From a virus: DNA of 64,000 nucleotides. Shown here piece after piece: positions 16,423-24,248 of the stretch (the first letter of the stretch is position 1; every line of letters begins with the position of its first letter). The notes below the pieces were generated by a model. It was not told the DNA's origin, made no database searches, and was given only the letters and a program-made list of their open reading frames with translations. Position numbers and translations under genes: made by a program. Where the stretch lies: positions 1 through 64,000 of the IMG/VR virus record IMGVR_UViG_3300003691_000004, one strand, 5' to 3'.

Positions 16423-16648
16423 GACATCGAATAACAAAAGTCGCTACACCTTTTACGCAACGATCGCAGCCAGCCAGCCGGACGGCCCAGGTTGTTACCA
16501 TATCGAAGTCTCAGCAAGCGACCGCTTCGAGGCCGAGAACGAGGCTCGGAGGCGAGTCCATGAGCGAACCGAGGGTCGTTGGGCCTTCATGTATGACAGG
16601 CTCCTAGACGTCCATAGGCTCGACCGCCGTGTGATTGGATCGTTGTAA
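16415..16648 (+). CDS. hypothetical protein, 77 aa
   Basis: ATG 16415 (ATGAGTGA overlap). RYTFYATIAASQPDGPGCYH … ASDRFEAENEARRRVHER: the pattern of a short beta sheet plus a helix 'A…A…E', common in phage early proteins that handle periodic 'SVxAxxxxEAxxxA' motifs. Function unknown. Confidence 0.55.
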   Translation: MSETSNNKSRYTFYATIAASQPDGPGCYHIEVSASDRFEAENEARRRVHERTEGRWAFMYDRLLDVHRLDRRVIGSL

Positions 16649-16974
16649 TGGACAATGGGGACTGGTCAACACCTGAAGCCGACGAGAACATTCAATTCAT
16701 CCTAGGGTTTCGCGAGTGTTTACTGAGATCAACGAAGAGTAGCGCCGAGGTAGACGAGGAGATCTCTGAACTCTGCGAAGAGCTTGGTATCCCTAAAAAA
16801 GAACTCGTTTACGGCGAAAGATCTTTAGAGAGCCGCCGCAAAGTAGAACACGTCGCGTATGAGGATCTACCCAAAGGAAAACCCTGTGCACCTGAGGTTT
16901 GGGCGGATGAAGCCCTAGCTGAATTGCAGTCTAGTCAGGCTAAATACATAGCCAAGAACTTCTTCAAGGATTAG
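16648..16974 (+). CDS. hypothetical acidic protein, 108 aa
   Basis: TAATGG overlap with previous gene. Helical, with two acidic segments (SSAEVDEEISELCEELGIPK). No domain recognised. Confidence 0.55.
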   Translation: MDNGDWSTPEADENIQFILGFRECLLRSTKSSAEVDEEISELCEELGIPKKELVYGERSLESRRKVEHVAYEDLPKGKPCAPEVWADEALAELQSSQAKYIAKNFFKD

Positions 16975-16976
16975 AA

Positions 16977-17249
16977 ATGAAGTACAACCACCTCACATGT
17001 TGCTTTGAGCACAAAAGGGAAGACGGTACGGTTTTGAGGATACACGACAAAGACATCCCCAAGGAAGGCGTTCCCGACCTGATTAACTGGATCGATCCAG
17101 CCCAAACCCCTGGAAGTATGGAGTGGATCAAAAAGCACTCACCGCTAAGTGACAAGCAAGCTGAGCTTGTGCACATGTTATGGGACTCAGGATGGATGGG
17201 TATCTGCACAGATGAAATAATGCAAAAGTTGAGGGAAACAACAGAATAA
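16977..17249 (+). CDS. hypothetical protein, 90 aa
   Basis: MKYNHLTCCFEHKREDGTVL…, ends MQKLRETTE. After its TAA the same frame stays open for 37 codons to a TAG at 17361 that overlaps the next start, so a longer ancestral protein or a separate small gene is possible. Confidence 0.55.
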   Translation: MKYNHLTCCFEHKREDGTVLRIHDKDIPKEGVPDLINWIDPAQTPGSMEWIKKHSPLSDKQAELVHMLWDSGWMGICTDEIMQKLRETTE

Positions 17250-17261
17250 AAGTGCTCGGAA

Positions 17262-17363
17262 TTGAAAGCAGAGTGCATAGCAGAAGAGATCACTAAGAGT
17301 AACATCGATGTAGTTGAGCTAACTTTTAATCCACCAACTAACATTAAGGAAATCAATGAGTAG
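17262..17363 (+). CDS. possible 33-aa peptide
   Basis: TTG 17262 opens MKAECIAEEITKSNIDVVEL…FNPPTNIKEINE, ending in a TAG that overlaps the ATG of the 17356 gene (ATGAGTAG), as other junctions in this operon do. No good ribosome binding site. It fills the only gap in this stretch, in the frame of the gene before. Confidence 0.3.
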   Translation: MKAECIAEEITKSNIDVVELTFNPPTNIKEINE

Positions 17364-17643
17364 CGACGAGGCTCCCGCAAACCACAAACGCCTACCAGGT
17401 GAAAGTCGTCAGGTCTACCGCAAGCGAATTAACGCCGAGTTCAAGTTGTACATGAACCAGTCAAAAGCTTATGATAAGCGGTCGATGTTGCACGATAGGC
17501 ACCAAGCAAACCTCGCTGAATTTGAACGCAATCGAAAGCGAAAGAAAGGCGTAATCAACATTGATAAGTGCGAAACGGACAGAGAACAGGTTCGGCTTGA
17601 CTCTGAAGTACTACCGACTGAAGAACAAACTGACGCTACGTGA
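17356..17643 (+). CDS. hypothetical basic helical protein, 95 aa
   Basis: MSSDEAPANHKRLPGESRQV…, highly charged and helical (coiled-coil-like DRHQANLAEFERNRKRKKG). AAGGAAAT precedes ATG. The last 83 nt overlap the start of the HTH gene in another frame. Unknown. Confidence 0.55.
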   Translation: MSSDEAPANHKRLPGESRQVYRKRINAEFKLYMNQSKAYDKRSMLHDRHQANLAEFERNRKRKKGVINIDKCETDREQVRLDSEVLPTEEQTDAT

Positions 17644-18046
17644 GGCTTGCGTTTTCTTAGGTATGCCAACAACAACTCTCTCCGGGGTAGAGAACGGAAG
17701 GGCGGACCCGTTAACCATTGAGCAGATGCGATTGGCTGCTAATGGTTATTCAAAGGGAATGTCCGAGAGCCGCGAGGTGTTGTTTGACAGGCTTCGCGTC
17801 TTAGCTGTCAAGCAGAGGCGTCAGTCATACGGCGGAGTGATGCTGTACAGCGACGGCGCGAAAGACGAATCGCTAGCAGACATGCTCGGTGTGTTGTGGC
17901 CATTAAATGAAGAGCAATTTAACGCGGTGTCAAACGCTCTGATCGCAGCAACTGACGTAGAGTACAAAGACGACAATGGGGCATGGAAGCTCGCCGAAGG
18001 TAGACCATCAAATGAAATGGACAAACGCTTTGAAGATAAGAACTAA
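17561..18046 (+). CDS. XRE-family (Cro/CI-type) helix-turn-helix regulator, 161 aa
   Basis: N-terminal HTH: NRFGLTLKYYRLKNKLTLRE then ACVFLGMPTTTLSGVENGRA, the classic 'L(R/K)…LTLREA…LG…T(T/I)S(G/R)(V/I)E(N/R)GR' pattern. The rest (residues 70-161) is helical and may be a dimer or effector domain. TTG 17561 is the only start before the HTH; it lies inside the previous gene, an 83-nt dual-coding overlap. Probably a phage transcription regulator. Confidence 0.8.
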   Translation: MISAKRTENRFGLTLKYYRLKNKLTLREACVFLGMPTTTLSGVENGRADPLTIEQMRLAANGYSKGMSESREVLFDRLRVLAVKQRRQSYGGVMLYSDGAKDESLADMLGVLWPLNEEQFNAVSNALIAATDVEYKDDNGAWKLAEGRPSNEMDKRFEDKN

Positions 18047-18494
18047 AGAGAGCATCTTAAAGACTATGAGACTTGGCGACTGGATGTTCCTGGATCAAAT
18101 TAGTCTGAGGTCTGGGGTTTCGAAGGCTGTAGCAACTGCACATCTCAAGCAAATGGAAGACGACGAGTCGTATAGGCTTATCGGTGAGTTTGGTCGTTTC
18201 GATACAAGTTGTAGGCGGGTGGTGAAGAGGTGGAGGTTGCTCGCAAAGGGGGAGCGGCGACCATCTGGCGAGAGTAAGCCGACGAAGATCAAAGAGATCG
18301 AGTCCGTGTTGGTTAACAATAAGGGGGAGTGGTTATTCACAGCACAGGTGGCGGAATTAACGAAGTCGACAGTTGAGCATACTCGAAAAACCTTAAAGAA
18401 GCTCCAGATCGAAAACCCTCCGAAAGTGGAGAGTGAGATGGGTTTCTTTGGCAATCAACAGCGCAAGACGTTAAAGTGGAGATCTGTTAATTGA
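18012..18494 (+). CDS. tandem winged-helix DNA-binding-like protein, 160 aa
   Basis: Start ATG 18012 (alternative 17976). Two similar halves: LGDWMFLDQISLRSGVSKAV and NNKGEWLFTAQVAELTKSTV, each a G-(D/E)-W-(M/L)-F start of a helix followed by a recognition-helix-like segment (ATAHLKQMED; EHTRKTLKKLQ). This looks like two wHTH units with basic linker. Likely regulator; overlaps the XRE gene by 35 nt. Confidence 0.6.
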   Translation: MKWTNALKIRTKESILKTMRLGDWMFLDQISLRSGVSKAVATAHLKQMEDDESYRLIGEFGRFDTSCRRVVKRWRLLAKGERRPSGESKPTKIKEIESVLVNNKGEWLFTAQVAELTKSTVEHTRKTLKKLQIENPPKVESEMGFFGNQQRKTLKWRSVN

Positions 18495-18793
18495 CTACTA
18501 ACTTTGACAGGGTGCATTGCCACTTCGACGAGTGCGCCCTTTACACAAAGTGCTCAAGAGCTGTAGATTTCAACGATTTCGGACTAAACCTCGTAGGAAT
18601 GTATTTGTTCTCCAATGAGCCGAAGTGTTTCAAGGAAAAGGACGCGGATGCCAACTCCAGAACAGCTAATGTCTCTAATGGACTACCCATTATGGGTGAA
18701 CGAGTCCGCGATTACTTCGCAGATACCGGAGGACCGGGACTCTGTGAGGTCGGCGATAGTGAAGCTGTCGAACATAGAGAACTCACCAATTGA
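18491..18793 (+). CDS. hypothetical Cys-rich protein, up to 100 aa
   Basis: TTG start overlapping TGA. The N-terminal 50 residues (VHCHFDECALYTKCSRAVDF … EPKCFKEKD) contain four Cys/His in a metal-binding arrangement. The C-terminal ~48 residues lie over the next gene in another frame and may be out-of-frame tail. Unknown. Confidence 0.45.
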   Translation: MTTNFDRVHCHFDECALYTKCSRAVDFNDFGLNLVGMYLFSNEPKCFKEKDADANSRTANVSNGLPIMGERVRDYFADTGGPGLCEVGDSEAVEHRELTN

Positions 18794-19349
18794 AGGTCTT
18801 TACGTAGAGGGCGAGTACCAAGTATGGCGTCTGACAGAAGAGTCGAAACGAGCCTTGAGCGTGAAATCCGCGAAAGCAAAGAGCAAGAGCCCTGCATGTT
18901 TTGCGACGGAGAAGACGGAGACGAAAACGCCGGAATGCGATGTGGATCTTGCGGACGAAGGATTACGGAAGGTTAGTATCTACCGTTCGATGCGTTGGTT
19001 TGTAAAGTCTGAACATTTTATCAACACAGAGAACACCTTGATCGAATTGATATCTAGAGTTTGCCCACACTTCACAGAGAACAATGGTGGGATAATCAAC
19101 CACGAGGGCGGGTCTTTAGTATCAGCGTTTGACAGCGGACGCTTCCTAAGCGCCCATTCAGTAAGAGGTTCCGACGGAGAAACTGAGCAGTACGTCATAG
19201 TTTCTGTCACGGTCGTAGAGGTCTGGCATGAAGGTGAGTATGACGGGGAGATGGAACTCCGGTTCGCCAGGTACGGAGAGTGGATCAAATTAAACTACTC
19301 CGCTAAAGAGATAATTAGAGATGACGATAATTTCAATTTGACTCTGTGA
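18648..19349 (+). CDS. winged-helix-like N-domain protein, 233 aa, possibly two joined genes
   Basis: ATG 18648 follows GGAAAAGGACGCGG. Residues 1-60 look like a winged helix (MSLMDYPLWVNESAITSQIP … VEGEYQVWRLTEESKRAL). Residues ~62-105 are low-complexity Lys/Thr and lie exactly over a zinc-ribbon frame (18824-18976), so they may be a shadow. Residues ~108-233 form a separate beta-rich domain (ISRVCPHFTENNGGIINHEG … YGEWIKLNYSAKEIIRD). The frame is intact, so it can be one protein; a history of fusion is possible. Confidence 0.5.
   Translation: MPTPEQLMSLMDYPLWVNESAITSQIPEDRDSVRSAIVKLSNIENSPIEGLYVEGEYQVWRLTEESKRALSVKSAKAKSKSPACFATEKTETKTPECDVDLADEGLRKVSIYRSMRWFVKSEHFINTENTLIELISRVCPHFTENNGGIINHEGGSLVSAFDSGRFLSAHSVRGSDGETEQYVIVSVTVVEVWHEGEYDGEMELRFARYGEWIKLNYSAKEIIRDDDNFNLTL
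18824..18976 (+). CDS. zinc-ribbon mini-protein, 50 aa, overlapping another gene
   Basis: ATG 18824, frame different from the 18648 gene. MASDRRVETSLEREIRESKE followed by QEPCMFCDGEDGDENAGMRC GSCGRRITEG: CxxC and CxxC 13 residues apart make a proper zinc ribbon, unlikely by chance. It belongs to the same class as the small ribbons at 14.6, 14.8 and 25.1 kb. One of the two overlapping frames could be non-expressed. Confidence 0.5.
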   Translation: MASDRRVETSLEREIRESKEQEPCMFCDGEDGDENAGMRCGSCGRRITEG

Positions 19350-19506
19350 GGGTCAAGTGGTAATCATCTAGTTCTGGGACTTGCTCTAAATCGGGAGATT
19401 TGTGCACGTTACAGACACCAGGGTTGGCGAGGCACCGACCCTGTCACCGAATCGAGCGGAACCTCGACACCATCTGAGTGGACTCTCAGCCGTACACGGA
19501 GGCCCC
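19350..19506. promoter_or_regulatory. leader region before scaffold gene
   Basis: A 157-bp gap with no stable gene (an upstream extension to GTG 19402 is possible in frame with the scaffold). CAGGGTTGG…CC.ACCCTG (about 19422-19447) can form a hairpin. GGAGG at 19498-19502 sets the GTG start at 19507. Likely transcription or translation control of the head genes. Confidence 0.35.
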
Positions 19507-20283
19507 GTGCAAAATAAGCAAATATTCAGACTACCTTTCAACGCAGAAATCGTCGCAGCTGAGCCTGAAGAAGGATCAGACGAGCAGAAGCCGAGCTACA
19601 TGACCGCTTCTGACTTCAATAAAGCGATGTCTTCGAGAGAAGCCAAGATGTTATCAAGGATTGAGACCTTGATTAGCGCATCGACCCCGGAAGCGGCTTC
19701 GGACGCTTTCGACATGGACAAACTCGACGTCATGATTGAGAAGCTCGTTGACTCTGGCCCCCAGACTCAACAAATGAGCGACGACGACAGCGAAGCACCG
19801 AGCCACAAGGGCGACCGAGCAGAGGTCGACCAAATTCGACGCCAGATGAAAAAGCTCCAAGATCGACTAGACGTGTCCGTTCAGGACTCAGAGGACAAAG
19901 ACAAGAAGATGGTCGCGCAACGCCGCCGCCATACCTTGCTCGACAACCTCAACAAAGCGTCGGCGATCAATTCGGAGCAAGTTTCGAAGCTTCTTTTTGA
20001 CCAGATCGTAAATGACGACGAGCTTGGCGATGCAATTTCTGTCACAACGGAGACAGGCGAGGATCTTGTATCAGTCGAGAAGTACATTCCGATCTTCAAA
20101 GAGGACAATCCGCACCTATTCCAAGGTGATGGACCGAACAAGTCTGGAAGCGGATCAGGTGGCGGAGGTGCTGCGAAGGGTCAGGCTGTAGTTACGTCAG
20201 AGTCCTTAGCCAATATGTCTCAAGCGGATTACGAGTCCCAACGGGCCAAAATCCACGATAGTTTAGAGGCAAACCGAGGCTAA
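19507..20283 (+). CDS. capsid scaffold-like protein
   Basis: 258 aa, directly before the coat gene. GTG 19507 is chosen for its GGAGG at 4-nt spacing. Acidic N-terminal part, a central predicted coiled coil (about residues 130-185, IRRQMKKLQDRLDVSVQDSE DKDKK), a helical middle (QVSKLLFDQIVNDDELGD) and a Gly/Ser linker (GSGSGGGGAAKG) before a helical C-terminus (MSQADYESQRAKIHDSLE), which in scaffolds often binds coat. This order and composition suit a P22-type scaffold; no sequence-level homologue is claimed. Confidence 0.65.
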   Translation: MQNKQIFRLPFNAEIVAAEPEEGSDEQKPSYMTASDFNKAMSSREAKMLSRIETLISASTPEAASDAFDMDKLDVMIEKLVDSGPQTQQMSDDDSEAPSHKGDRAEVDQIRRQMKKLQDRLDVSVQDSEDKDKKMVAQRRRHTLLDNLNKASAINSEQVSKLLFDQIVNDDELGDAISVTTETGEDLVSVEKYIPIFKEDNPHLFQGDGPNKSGSGSGGGGAAKGQAVVTSESLANMSQADYESQRAKIHDSLEANRG

Positions 20284-20310
20284 CTCCGACGACAAGTCAG
20301 GAGTCTTTAG

Positions 20311-21231
20311 ATGCCAGCACTGAATACCGTATACCCGCCCGAGATTTGGGCACGCGAGTCATTGATGCTTACAAAGCAGTCAATGGTCGCTGCAAATCTA
20401 GTCCACACAGATTTCAAAAACGAGGTCGCTCAACACGGTGACGTCGTAACGACTCGAAAGCGCGACAAGTTCTCGATCGGGACGTTAGCCAACACAATCA
20501 CGGCTTCGATGAATGTCGTAGCAGCGACCGCTACAAACGTATCGGTCACTCTAGACACTCACAACGTGGTCGCCTTTGCGATTACTGGACGTGACCAAGA
20601 CACCTCAATCAAGAACTTGGTTGAGGAGTTCATGGAGCCTGCGATCATCCCGTTGGCCGAGGCTGTAGATAACGACCTATTGGATAAAGCCAATGGTGGA
20701 CTCTGTTCTACGGCTCATGTTGTTACCGCGAATGCTACCTTAGACCTCAGCGATTTCGCTGGAGTTCGGCAGCAATTGCGAACAAACCAAGTGCCGCTAA
20801 CCTCACCGGGTGGAACCCCGAGGGTGAACCTCGTCCTTGGTGTTGAGCACGAAGCGTCCGCTCTAGTCATCCCTGAGTTGATTACAGCGAACCAGTCAGG
20901 TGTAAGCACCCCAGCGACCGCCACTGGTTACATCAACACGATTTACGGCATGGGTGTTTACGCTGACCAAGGTGTACCCACCGGGACAACAGCTGGGCAC
21001 GGTCAAAGTGTAGCGTTCCACCGCGACGCGATGACTTTGATTACTCGTCCACTGGAGCAAGTTGGATCTGACTTTGGAATCCGCTCCAGCGTAGTTAGTG
21101 CTGACGGCGTATCCTTGCGGGTCATGCAAAGCTTCCAACACGTCAATGCGCGTTGGTTGGTTTCGCTCGACATGCTTTACGGCAAGAAGATGCTCAATGG
21201 AGATCTTGCTGTCCTCCTGTCCGATGGCTAA
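20311..21231 (+). CDS. major capsid protein (P22 coat-like, HK97 fold)
   Basis: 306 aa. N-terminal NTVYPPEIWARESLMLTKQS then LVHTDFKNEVAQHGDVVTTR is the typical start of P22_coatprotein-family coats: a helix followed by the E-loop strand. The 'LDTHNVVAFAITGRDQ' and 'MEPAIIPLAEAVDNDLLDKA' segments fit the spine helix region, and the protein ends with beta strands. CAGGAG lies 7 nt before ATG. Smaller than P22 coat (430 aa), so no large I-domain is expected. Confidence 0.85.
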   Translation: MPALNTVYPPEIWARESLMLTKQSMVAANLVHTDFKNEVAQHGDVVTTRKRDKFSIGTLANTITASMNVVAATATNVSVTLDTHNVVAFAITGRDQDTSIKNLVEEFMEPAIIPLAEAVDNDLLDKANGGLCSTAHVVTANATLDLSDFAGVRQQLRTNQVPLTSPGGTPRVNLVLGVEHEASALVIPELITANQSGVSTPATATGYINTIYGMGVYADQGVPTGTTAGHGQSVAFHRDAMTLITRPLEQVGSDFGIRSSVVSADGVSLRVMQSFQHVNARWLVSLDMLYGKKMLNGDLAVLLSDG

Positions 21232-21275
21232 TAGGGCATAGGTTGATCCTTTGCCTACATGGAAAGGCTCAACCA

Positions 21276-22058
21276 TTGTCAGCAAAAAACATTGAAGAAC
21301 TATTCAGACCCTACGACAGCCGCTTAGCGGTAATCGTGGGGTCTGGTACATCTCTGAGATCGTTCGACTTCAAACAGCTCGCCAAGAATGACATCTTCAC
21401 CTTCGCAATCAACCACGAGCCATGGCGTGGCGCTGAACACTACAGGGCTAACGCACTTATATATTGCGACGCTGCCCTTTCTGCGATGCACATAGACACC
21501 CCGTGTCCAACTTGCGGGGGGACTTTCTCTAATTTAGAAGTCGACCACATATTCACATCTAGGGAAGAAGTAAAACGACTTGAGCTTAGAGGTGTAGAAG
21601 CTGAGTGTGTGCTATCTAAAGCTTATAAATTTGAAGTGACAAGAGGATCATGGTCCCCTGGATGTGGGAAAGCCTTCATGGATAGGACGACAGCCACAGC
21701 TGCGTTATCGATGGCCATAGAGATGGGGTTCAAGGATATCGCGATGATCGGCGTAGACCTCTACTCGGAGGATGAGCAGTATTACTACACAGGTGGAAAA
21801 CCGAGCCCATTCAAAAGAGCTGGATCAACGAAGCTGTCCGACGGTCGCTACATGGAGGACAGGCACAGCGGAATGTTGGCTGCATTCTTACAGGTGGGAA
21901 ACAAATTGAAAGTTTCCAATTGGGACGGAAACATCTACCAGTGCTCAAAGTGGTCTCCACTAGAGATCTTTAATAAAGTGTCGTTTAGCGAGGTCATTAG
22001 GCGTAGAAGCTCACCTGAGTCAGTCATGGCTAGATTGGAAATGAAGAATGGCGAATAG
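21276..22058 (+). CDS. DUF115/MptE-like protein, first copy
   Basis: 260 aa from TTG 21276 (GGAAAGG upstream; frame open to 21153 inside the coat gene). RLAVIVGSGTSLRSFDFKQL and FTFAINHEPWR are the Rossmann-like start, and KDIAMIGVDLYSEDEQYYYT the second half, typical of DUF115 (MptE-like) proteins. In bacteria relatives act in flagellin or surface glycosylation; in phages they sit with glycan genes. Contains CPTCGG near residue 79, a possible metal site. First gene of the modification cassette. Confidence 0.65.
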   Translation: MSAKNIEELFRPYDSRLAVIVGSGTSLRSFDFKQLAKNDIFTFAINHEPWRGAEHYRANALIYCDAALSAMHIDTPCPTCGGTFSNLEVDHIFTSREEVKRLELRGVEAECVLSKAYKFEVTRGSWSPGCGKAFMDRTTATAALSMAIEMGFKDIAMIGVDLYSEDEQYYYTGGKPSPFKRAGSTKLSDGRYMEDRHSGMLAAFLQVGNKLKVSNWDGNIYQCSKWSPLEIFNKVSFSEVIRRRSSPESVMARLEMKNGE

Positions 22059-22671
22059 GAAAGACGGCGGACGAAAAACCGGCTGCGGCCTAACTGTCCC
22101 CAGGACTGATTCGATCTTAGATTTCGACATGGACCGTAGAACTCGCTGGGACCACTGCAAGCCGTTGTACTGCCATGGCATAGCTGAGGTCAAAGGCCCA
22201 GTGAAGGGCTACAGATCGTTCTACAGTAGAACCCTAGAGGAGATGCGAATGTCTCTAGGTTGGTTGGAGATTGACAGCAAAGAAATATTTATATCCATCG
22301 AGGACTGGCCGCCATTTGAGTCGTTATTCTTCGTAGAGGCTCCAATTGCCTACTCCAGGACTTGCGACAAGTACGTTTTCGACTCTTGCAGGTTTTACCC
22401 TGCCACGATCACGACAGACACCATGGACCACACTATCAGGTGCGCAGTGTTCGACTTCAGGAGGGAGAATAAGTTAAGGGCAAGGTCGCACACTAAGGGC
22501 GCAGCGCAACTAGACTCTGGTCGCGGAAACATGGGATTTCAAATAATAGTTGAAGAAGTAGAGCAGGAGTTTTTCGATGGTGAGGAATCGCACGAGGTTG
22601 AGATCGAATTCGTACAGAGAGTCTCTAGTGTCAAACGGAATCGAAAGCCTAAGGGGGCGACACCAGGGTAA
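22048..22671 (+). CDS. hypothetical protein, 207 aa
   Basis: MANRKDGGRKTGCGLTVPRT…, mixed alpha/beta with many aromatic residues (FISIEDWPPFESLFFVEAP). It overlaps the first DUF115 gene by 11 nt and the second by 95 nt. No domain recognised; its placement between two DUF115-like genes suggests a partner. Confidence 0.55.
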   Translation: MANRKDGGRKTGCGLTVPRTDSILDFDMDRRTRWDHCKPLYCHGIAEVKGPVKGYRSFYSRTLEEMRMSLGWLEIDSKEIFISIEDWPPFESLFFVEAPIAYSRTCDKYVFDSCRFYPATITTDTMDHTIRCAVFDFRRENKLRARSHTKGAAQLDSGRGNMGFQIIVEEVEQEFFDGEESHEVEIEFVQRVSSVKRNRKPKGATPG

Positions 22672-23365
22672 AGTTGGCGCAATAATAGGTACTGGAGTAT
22701 CTCTAGACCTAACCAGTGTCAGCGGGCTTTTATCTAAGATGCATCGCCGCGTAGTCACAATCGGCATGAACATGAGCTGCATAGTCCACAAGTCCGACTA
22801 CCATGTAATCATGGACGAAGTCGCTATGTATAAAAGTTGGCAATTCTGGGGCAAGGGAACGTCCCTAGTAATGTCCGAGTCGGCTGCGAGGGTCGCGGTA
22901 GAGTCTCCGCCATTTGACGTCCTCGACAGGAAACAGTTCGACGAAACGTTGAAGAGTAGGAAATGCTACACTGCACAAATGAGCGTAGACCACGAGAGGG
23001 GGAAAGTCGGGCATTTGTACGCTAACGCGAGTGTCGTAACCGCAGCGCTGTCTCTAGCTAAACACCTCGGACTTGAGCGGGTTTACCTACTCGGGGTAGA
23101 TCTATATCGACACGAAGACAGGGCGTACACTACGGGAACTGGCGGAACCAAGATTGAGGAACTGATACCGATAAGGCACGACCCTCAAACCGAGCAGAGG
23201 TTTACGACTGCCGCTTTTATAGAGATGTCAAAATGGATAGAGAAGGGGAGGTCCGCCGAGATATGGCCTAACGTAGTTATCAATCTATCTAGGTACTCCG
23301 AGCTGAAAGCGTTCCCGATCGATGAGTATTATTCGCTCCCAACACTCAAACCCTGGTATAACTAA
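22577..23365 (+). CDS. DUF115/MptE-like protein, second copy
   Basis: Up to 262 aa. GKVGAIIGTGVSLDLTSVSG, VVTIGMNMSCIVHKSDYHVI and ERVYLLGVDLYRHEDRAYTT parallel the first copy (VIVGSGTSLRSF; FAINHEP; AMIGVDLYSEDEQYYYT), so the two are diverged paralogues. Start is uncertain: ATG 22577 gives a 95-nt overlap; GTG near 22629 is also possible. A terminator follows. Confidence 0.65.
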   Translation: MVRNRTRLRSNSYRESLVSNGIESLRGRHQGKVGAIIGTGVSLDLTSVSGLLSKMHRRVVTIGMNMSCIVHKSDYHVIMDEVAMYKSWQFWGKGTSLVMSESAARVAVESPPFDVLDRKQFDETLKSRKCYTAQMSVDHERGKVGHLYANASVVTAALSLAKHLGLERVYLLGVDLYRHEDRAYTTGTGGTKIEELIPIRHDPQTEQRFTTAAFIEMSKWIEKGRSAEIWPNVVINLSRYSELKAFPIDEYYSLPTLKPWYN

Positions 23366-23370
23366 CAAAG

Positions 23371-23458
23371 CCCAAGCGACAGTCTCTAGCTTCGTGGGCA
23401 CTTAGCTGAGCAGCTTGGGACAGGCTGGGGGTTTCGGGTATTCCCCCAGTCGCTTTTT
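23371..23458 (+). promoter_or_regulatory. RNA switch-like element with terminator
   Basis: CCCAAGC (23371-23377) can pair with GCTTGGG (23413-23419); the overlapping AAGCGAC (23374-23380) can instead pair with GTCGCTT (23449-23455). CTGGGGG (23425-23431) pairs with CCCCCAG (23443-23449) and is followed by CGCTTTTT, an intrinsic terminator. The two long-range pairings share AAGC and exclude each other, and the second one would occupy the terminator base, so this may be an attenuator controlling the 23476 operon. Confidence 0.45.
23424..23458 (+). terminator. intrinsic terminator after DUF115 copies
   Basis: Seven-bp GC stem CTGGGGG/CCCCCAG with an 11-nt loop and CGCTTTTT. Confidence 0.8.
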
Positions 23459-23475
23459 AACCAAAGGAGAGAATT

Positions 23476-23691
23476 TTGAAACTAAGGGACTTCCTCGGTG
23501 TGCTGTCGGTGCACGGTGTGTGCGACGAGGGATCAAAGGTAATAATTTCAGGAAAGCACGCAGTTGAGTTGCGCGATCAACTACAGGAGTTATTCGACCT
23601 CTCTAAATCAACAATCAGTTGGAACGACATTGGTCCCCTGTTCCTAGACATACTCACACCGATTGAGTTGCCAAAAAAGAAGGGCAAGTGA
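23476..23691 (+). CDS. hypothetical protein, 71 aa
   Basis: TTG start with AGGAGAG nine bases upstream. MKLRDFLGVLSVHGVCDEGS…, ends in a basic LPKKKGK tail. Unknown. First gene after the attenuator-like element. Confidence 0.6.
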   Translation: MKLRDFLGVLSVHGVCDEGSKVIISGKHAVELRDQLQELFDLSKSTISWNDIGPLFLDILTPIELPKKKGK

Positions 23692-24248
23692 TGAAACCGT
23701 GGATGGGTTCGTACCACATAGAGTTGATCCTAGACGCTGTCAAGAGTCGGCAAATATGCCAAGTGCTTGAGTGGGGGTCTGGTGGCTCAACGATCGCGTT
23801 AACTGAAGCTGTAAACTCAGTGAATGGCAGGTTGGTCAGCGTAGAGCACAGTCGCGAGTGGTACGAGAAAACAAAGGTGGGTCTCCTTGGGTCTGAGATA
23901 GACACCACATGCACGTCGCTTTATTTGATAGAAGACTCAGAGCACTACGTAAGCACACCACTTCTACACAAAGGGTTTTACGACGTAGTTGTGATAGACG
24001 GCTGGTTTGGCAGGCGCATTGCTTGCTTGGAGGCTGTAGCTCCATACGTAACCCCTGGCGGAGTTGTATTTGTACATGACTCGCAAAACCCAAGGTACGA
24101 TTGCACAATAAGCGACCTGTACGACACGGTGATCTCGTCTCACCCAGATGATACATTTGAGAATAAGAAGACAGAACTTTGGTGCGGAACACCAAAGCGA
24201 ACCAGGGTTCCAACGCCTGACTTAGATTGGATAAACGATGAATCTTAA
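23688..24248 (+). CDS. class I methyltransferase (FkbM/O-MT-like)
   Basis: 186 aa. Motif I VLEWGSGGSTIALTEAV; acidic motif II RLVSVEHSREWYEKT; motif IV/V YDVVVIDGWFGRRIACLEAV and TPGGVVFVHDSQNPRYD. This is the layout of small Rossmann methyltransferases of the MTase_24/O-methyltransferase type, which often modify sugars or lipids. GTGATG start overlaps the previous stop. Sits in the modification cassette between DUF115-like and glycosyltransferase genes. Confidence 0.75.
   Translation: MMKPWMGSYHIELILDAVKSRQICQVLEWGSGGSTIALTEAVNSVNGRLVSVEHSREWYEKTKVGLLGSEIDTTCTSLYLIEDSEHYVSTPLLHKGFYDVVVIDGWFGRRIACLEAVAPYVTPGGVVFVHDSQNPRYDCTISDLYDTVISSHPDDTFENKKTELWCGTPKRTRVPTPDLDWINDES

Noticed and set aside
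19402-19506. Earlier GTG start for the scaffold gene
   Set aside because: GTG 19402 has no ribosome binding site whereas GTG 19507 has GGAGG at 4-nt spacing.
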